Shown here piece after piece: positions 40,449-42,687 of a stretch of 42,687 nt of DNA. This DNA comes from Acidobacteriota bacterium (GTDB lineage Bacteria; Acidobacteriota; Polarisedimenticolia; J045): NCBI GenBank assembly GCA_030949985.1, contig JAUZRX010000019.1:1-42687 (forward strand). Reading direction: 5' to 3'. The translations under genes and the position numbers were made by a program. How positions within the stretch are numbered: position 1 is the first letter of the stretch; every line of letters begins with the position of its first letter. The notes under the pieces are model-generated. The model ran no database searches and was not told the origin of the DNA. It was given only the letters and a program-made list of their open reading frames with translations.

Positions 40449-41057
40449 GTGTCCCAGGTTCCAGACGATCGTCAGATCCTCGAGCGCCTGCGCAACGACG
40501 AGCCGGGAGCTTTCGATCTCTTCGTCGATCGATTCGGTGACCGGATCTACGGTTTTGGCCTGCGGATGTGCGGGGAGGTGGAAGACGCCCGGGACGTGTT
40601 CCAGGAAACCCTGCTCCAGGCCTACCAGAAAATCGGCCAGCTCAAGCATCCCGAGGCGCTGAAGTCCTGGCTCTACCGGGTGGCTTCCAACGCCTGCCTG
40701 ATGAAGCGCCGGAAGGGCAAATTCGAGCCCCGTCGTGAGTTGTCCCTCGACGAGTTGATGCCCTCCGGTCGTGAGGGGCTGCGCGTCGAGATTCCCGACC
40801 CCGGTCGGCTGCCTGACGAGGAGGCCGCCTCGGGGGAACTGCGGGAACTGCTGCGGGAGGCCATCGCCGAGTTGCCGGAGCACTACCGTATCGTCCTCGT
40901 GCTGCGCGACATGGAGCAGCTTTCCACCCGGGAGGTGGCCGAGGCGCTCGATCTGGCTGAGACCGCCGTCAAGATGCGCCTCCACCGGGCGCGGCTGATG
41001 GTGCGTCAGCGCCTCGAGGAACTGCTGGCACGCCGTGTCGGCAAGGGGGAGGCCTGA
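40449..41057 (+). CDS. ECF-type RNA polymerase sigma factor
   Basis: This 202-residue sigma-70 family factor has region 2 (about 20-90: DEPGAFDLFVDRFGDRIYGF, EDARDVFQETLLQAYQKI, LKSWLYRVASNACLMKRR) and region 4 (about 135-195: AIAELPEHYRIVLVLRDMEQ, STREVAEALDLAETAVKMRLHRAR). It should direct polymerase to an alternative promoter set. The GTG start follows GGGAGGAGG. The stop overlaps the zinc-finger anti-sigma gene (TGATG), the usual coupling for sigma/anti-sigma pairs. Confidence 0.94.
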   Translation: MSQVPDDRQILERLRNDEPGAFDLFVDRFGDRIYGFGLRMCGEVEDARDVFQETLLQAYQKIGQLKHPEALKSWLYRVASNACLMKRRKGKFEPRRELSLDELMPSGREGLRVEIPDPGRLPDEEAASGELRELLREAIAELPEHYRIVLVLRDMEQLSTREVAEALDLAETAVKMRLHRARLMVRQRLEELLARRVGKGEA

Positions 41058-41326
41058 TGGGCTGTGATCACCGGCATGGAGACCTGAGCTGCAGGGAGAT
41101 CTTCGCCATGCTCTCGGAGTATCTCGACGAGGAACTCGACGCGTCCGTCTGTTCGAGGCTCGAAGAGCACCTCGAGGACTGCCCCCCCTGCGTGGAGTTT
41201 CTCGACTCTCTGCGTCGCACCGTCGGCTTGCTGCGTGCCGAGGGGAGGGTGGAGCCGGCGCCGGAAGATCTGCGCCGGGAGTTGTCGGCCGCTCTCGGCC
41301 GGCTGGAGCCTCCCGGCTCTCGGTGA
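41057..41326 (+). CDS. Zinc-finger anti-sigma factor (cytosolic type)
   Basis: This 89-residue protein has an anti-sigma zinc-binding pattern H-x3-C-x2-C (H38, C42, C45 in EEHLEDCPPC) and an upstream Cys at 12. There is no membrane segment, so it is a soluble anti-sigma, of the kind that often senses thiol oxidation through its Zn ligands. It starts at the ATG overlapping the sigma stop and ends in a Leu/Glu-rich helix. It should bind and silence the adjacent sigma; the signal is not visible. Confidence 0.88.
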   Translation: MGCDHRHGDLSCREIFAMLSEYLDEELDASVCSRLEEHLEDCPPCVEFLDSLRRTVGLLRAEGRVEPAPEDLRRELSAALGRLEPPGSR

Positions 41327-41384
41327 CCTCCCGCCGGAATCTGCATCTTCCTGGGCAGGGCGGACAGTCGCCCGGGAGGTGCTG

Positions 41385-41576
41385 ATGACCATCAACCGTA
41401 TGCTGCGCGCGATCGCCGGCTTCTTCGTTCTTCTCTCGGTGGCCCTGGGCTACTGGGTCAGCCCCTGGTTCCTGCTCTTCACGGCCTTCGTGGGGCTCAA
41501 TCTCTTCCAGTCCGCCTTTACCAACTGGTGCCCGATGATGGCGATTCTGCGGGGCCTGGGGGTCCGCGAAGGCTGA
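41385..41576 (+). CDS. DUF2892-type small membrane protein
   Basis: This 63-residue protein (MTINRMLRAIAGFFVLLSVA) has two hydrophobic segments and the family-typical FTAFVGLNLFQSAFTNWCPMM with a Cys before the end, as in the membrane tail of YgaP-like rhodaneses. GGGAGGTG precedes the ATG. It lies 58 bases after the anti-sigma gene, so it may be part of the regulon or operon. Function unknown; the NWCPM cysteine suggests sulfur chemistry in relatives. Confidence 0.85.
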   Translation: MTINRMLRAIAGFFVLLSVALGYWVSPWFLLFTAFVGLNLFQSAFTNWCPMMAILRGLGVREG

Positions 41577-41659
41577 TCCCCGGGTTTCACCGAAAGACGA
41601 ATGCCCGGCGAAACCCTTCCGGTCCCAAGAGGAATTCCCACGGCCCCGGAGGAAAGTCG

Positions 41660-41688
41660 TTGACAGGGCGAGGTCCCAATTTCAAGAT
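41660..41688 (+). promoter_or_regulatory. Likely promoter of the Pal-type gene
   Basis: TTGACA (41660-41665), 17-base spacer, CAAGAT (41683-41688), 45 bases before the ATG. The -35 is perfect and the -10 weak. Confidence 0.5.
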
Positions 41689-41732
41689 TGCCTTTCGATA
41701 AGTCTTCCCCGCTGCTCGAAGGGAGAGATCTG

Positions 41733-42602
41733 ATGGGACGCTCGGGACGGAATTCGGGACGGAAGTGGTGGTTTGTCGTAACGGGATGGCTTGCGCTCAC
41801 GGCGCTGGTCACCGTGGGGTGCGCCAGTTCGAAGCGGGTCAAGGTCGATGAATTCCCCCAGACCGTCGAGGCGGTGGTGGAGGCTACGCCTTCGGAGCCC
41901 GATCGGATCGACTTTCTCGACGTCGAGCCTTGGACTCTCGAGCCGGGGCAGTCGGCCACGGTGACGCTCGAGGCCACGGCCGAGCGACGGGCGGAAGTCG
42001 TGCTCAAGGGCCTCGATGGCGCTGCGGCGGGACGCTCCGTCGTGGTGGAAATGAAAGCCGCCGGCGAGGGCCGCTACACCGGCCGGGTGACAGCCGGTGA
42101 GAACCTGCCTCCCGGCAAGTACCGGATCGAGGCCAGTCTGCTCGGTGGGCCCACGGGTGAGCCGACGCGCCTGGTTTCTTCCCGGGCGCTGACCGTCGCC
42201 GCGCCGCCGCCGCCGGTGGATCCCTGCGTGGAACTGGCCGGGAGCCTGGCGACTCCGGTGATTCACTTCGATTTCGACAAGTACGACCTCGACGATCAGG
42301 CACGGGCCTACATCCGCAAGCTCGCGGCGAGCCTGAAGGAGATCGCCCCCCGGGTGGCCGGCCTGACGGTGGAAGGGCACTGCGACGAGCGGGGGACCGT
42401 GGAATACAACCTGGCCCTCGGGGCTCGCCGGGCCCTGGCCGTACGCGACGCGCTGCTGGCCGAGCCCGGCATGGACGGCCTGGCGGTCTCGACTCTCAGC
42501 CGCGGCGAGGAGCAGCCCCTCGTGCCCGGAGCTCGCACCGAGCAGGAGCATGCCCGCAACCGGCGTGCGGTACTCGTCCTCGAGTGCAGCCCGCGGAACT
42601 AG
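41733..42602 (+). CDS. OmpA/Pal-type peptidoglycan-associated lipoprotein
   Basis: This 289-residue protein has a lipoprotein signal (lipobox VTVGC, C30) and an N-terminal beta-rich domain of about 110 residues (EPGQSATVTLEATAERRAEV, GRYTGRVTAGENLPPGKYRI). The C-terminal OmpA domain has VIHFDFDKYDLDDQARAYI, LTVEGHCDERGTVEYNLALG and HARNRRAVLVL, which bind diaminopimelate in peptidoglycan. Pal links the outer membrane to the wall within the Tol-Pal system. Ordinary Pal has about 150-170 residues, so the Ig-like N-terminal domain is extra. GGGAGAG lies before the ATG. No tol genes are adjacent. Confidence 0.88.
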   Translation: MGRSGRNSGRKWWFVVTGWLALTALVTVGCASSKRVKVDEFPQTVEAVVEATPSEPDRIDFLDVEPWTLEPGQSATVTLEATAERRAEVVLKGLDGAAAGRSVVVEMKAAGEGRYTGRVTAGENLPPGKYRIEASLLGGPTGEPTRLVSSRALTVAAPPPPVDPCVELAGSLATPVIHFDFDKYDLDDQARAYIRKLAASLKEIAPRVAGLTVEGHCDERGTVEYNLALGARRALAVRDALLAEPGMDGLAVSTLSRGEEQPLVPGARTEQEHARNRRAVLVLECSPRN

Positions 42603-42628
42603 CGGCGCTCTCCCCGCATCATGACCAA

Positions 42629-42658
42629 GGACCCGCGACTCGTCGCGGGTCCTTTCTC
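42629..42658 (+). terminator. Rho-independent terminator after the Pal-type gene
   Basis: GGACCCGCGAC pairs perfectly with GTCGCGGGTCC around a two-base TC centre, followed by TTTCT. It lies 27 bases past the stop. Confidence 0.9.
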
Positions 42659-42687
42659 GTTCACCGTGGAGCGAACAATGTTGTTCC

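Overview
The window is about 42.7 kb of very GC-rich chromosomal DNA, with strong G/C preference at third codon positions, short intergenic gaps, many ATGA or GTGA stop/start overlaps and clear purine-rich ribosome binding sites. Several proteins point to a diderm from a deep phylum, most likely Acidobacteriota (Thermoanaerobaculia-like): a VWFA-related protein of the type abundant in that phylum, OprO/P-like porins, a TonB-dependent receptor, Pal, and lipoproteins. The phylum is an inference; no rRNA is present. I see no phage, insertion sequence, CRISPR array or biosynthetic cluster. The window looks like core chromosome with accessory surface functions.

Layout: 1-3.9 kb has a truncated Cys-rich protein, a DegT-family aminotransferase, a dCMP-deaminase-like enzyme and a PilT-type ATPase with an unusual N-terminal extension. 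3.8-7.4 kb (minus) is a three-gene envelope operon of two related porins and a periplasmic cyclophilin, closed by a strong terminator. 7.5-10.1 kb holds a small unknown protein, an exported carboxypeptidase-regulatory-like protein and a VWA protein; the last two converge and overlap. 10.1-15.9 kb (minus) is a run purD-purE-mtaB-thioredoxin/TPR-TPR-VWA behind a recognisable promoter.

16.0-22.7 kb (plus) is the most interesting part. A cobalamin riboswitch leader is followed by four overlapping genes: an exported protein of unknown family, a surface protein with a VFENAF motif and Ca-binding type-3 repeats, a BtuB-like TonB-dependent receptor, and a propeller-type lipoprotein reminiscent of Bacteroides BtuG. 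A further small exported protein follows. Together they look like a B12-repressed outer-membrane corrinoid capture system with two or three components that are not in the textbook Btu set.

23.1-31.1 kb has a hybrid histidine kinase, a DUF2270 membrane protein, a DUF4412-like exported protein, a double rhodanese lipoprotein lacking catalytic cysteines, a sulfatase-fold lipoprotein with threonine at the nucleophile position, a histone H1-like protein made of KKKVA repeats, and four tRNA genes (Glu-CTC, Gln-CTG, Gln-TTG, Ala-GGC), three of them behind identifiable promoters.

31.1-42.7 kb carries a pentapeptide-repeat protein, an ArnT-like glycosyltransferase, an asparagine synthetase, a small membrane protein, an M14 metallopeptidase, a Trm112-like protein, leuS, an ECF sigma/anti-sigma pair, a DUF2892 membrane protein and a Pal-type OmpA lipoprotein with its own promoter and terminator.
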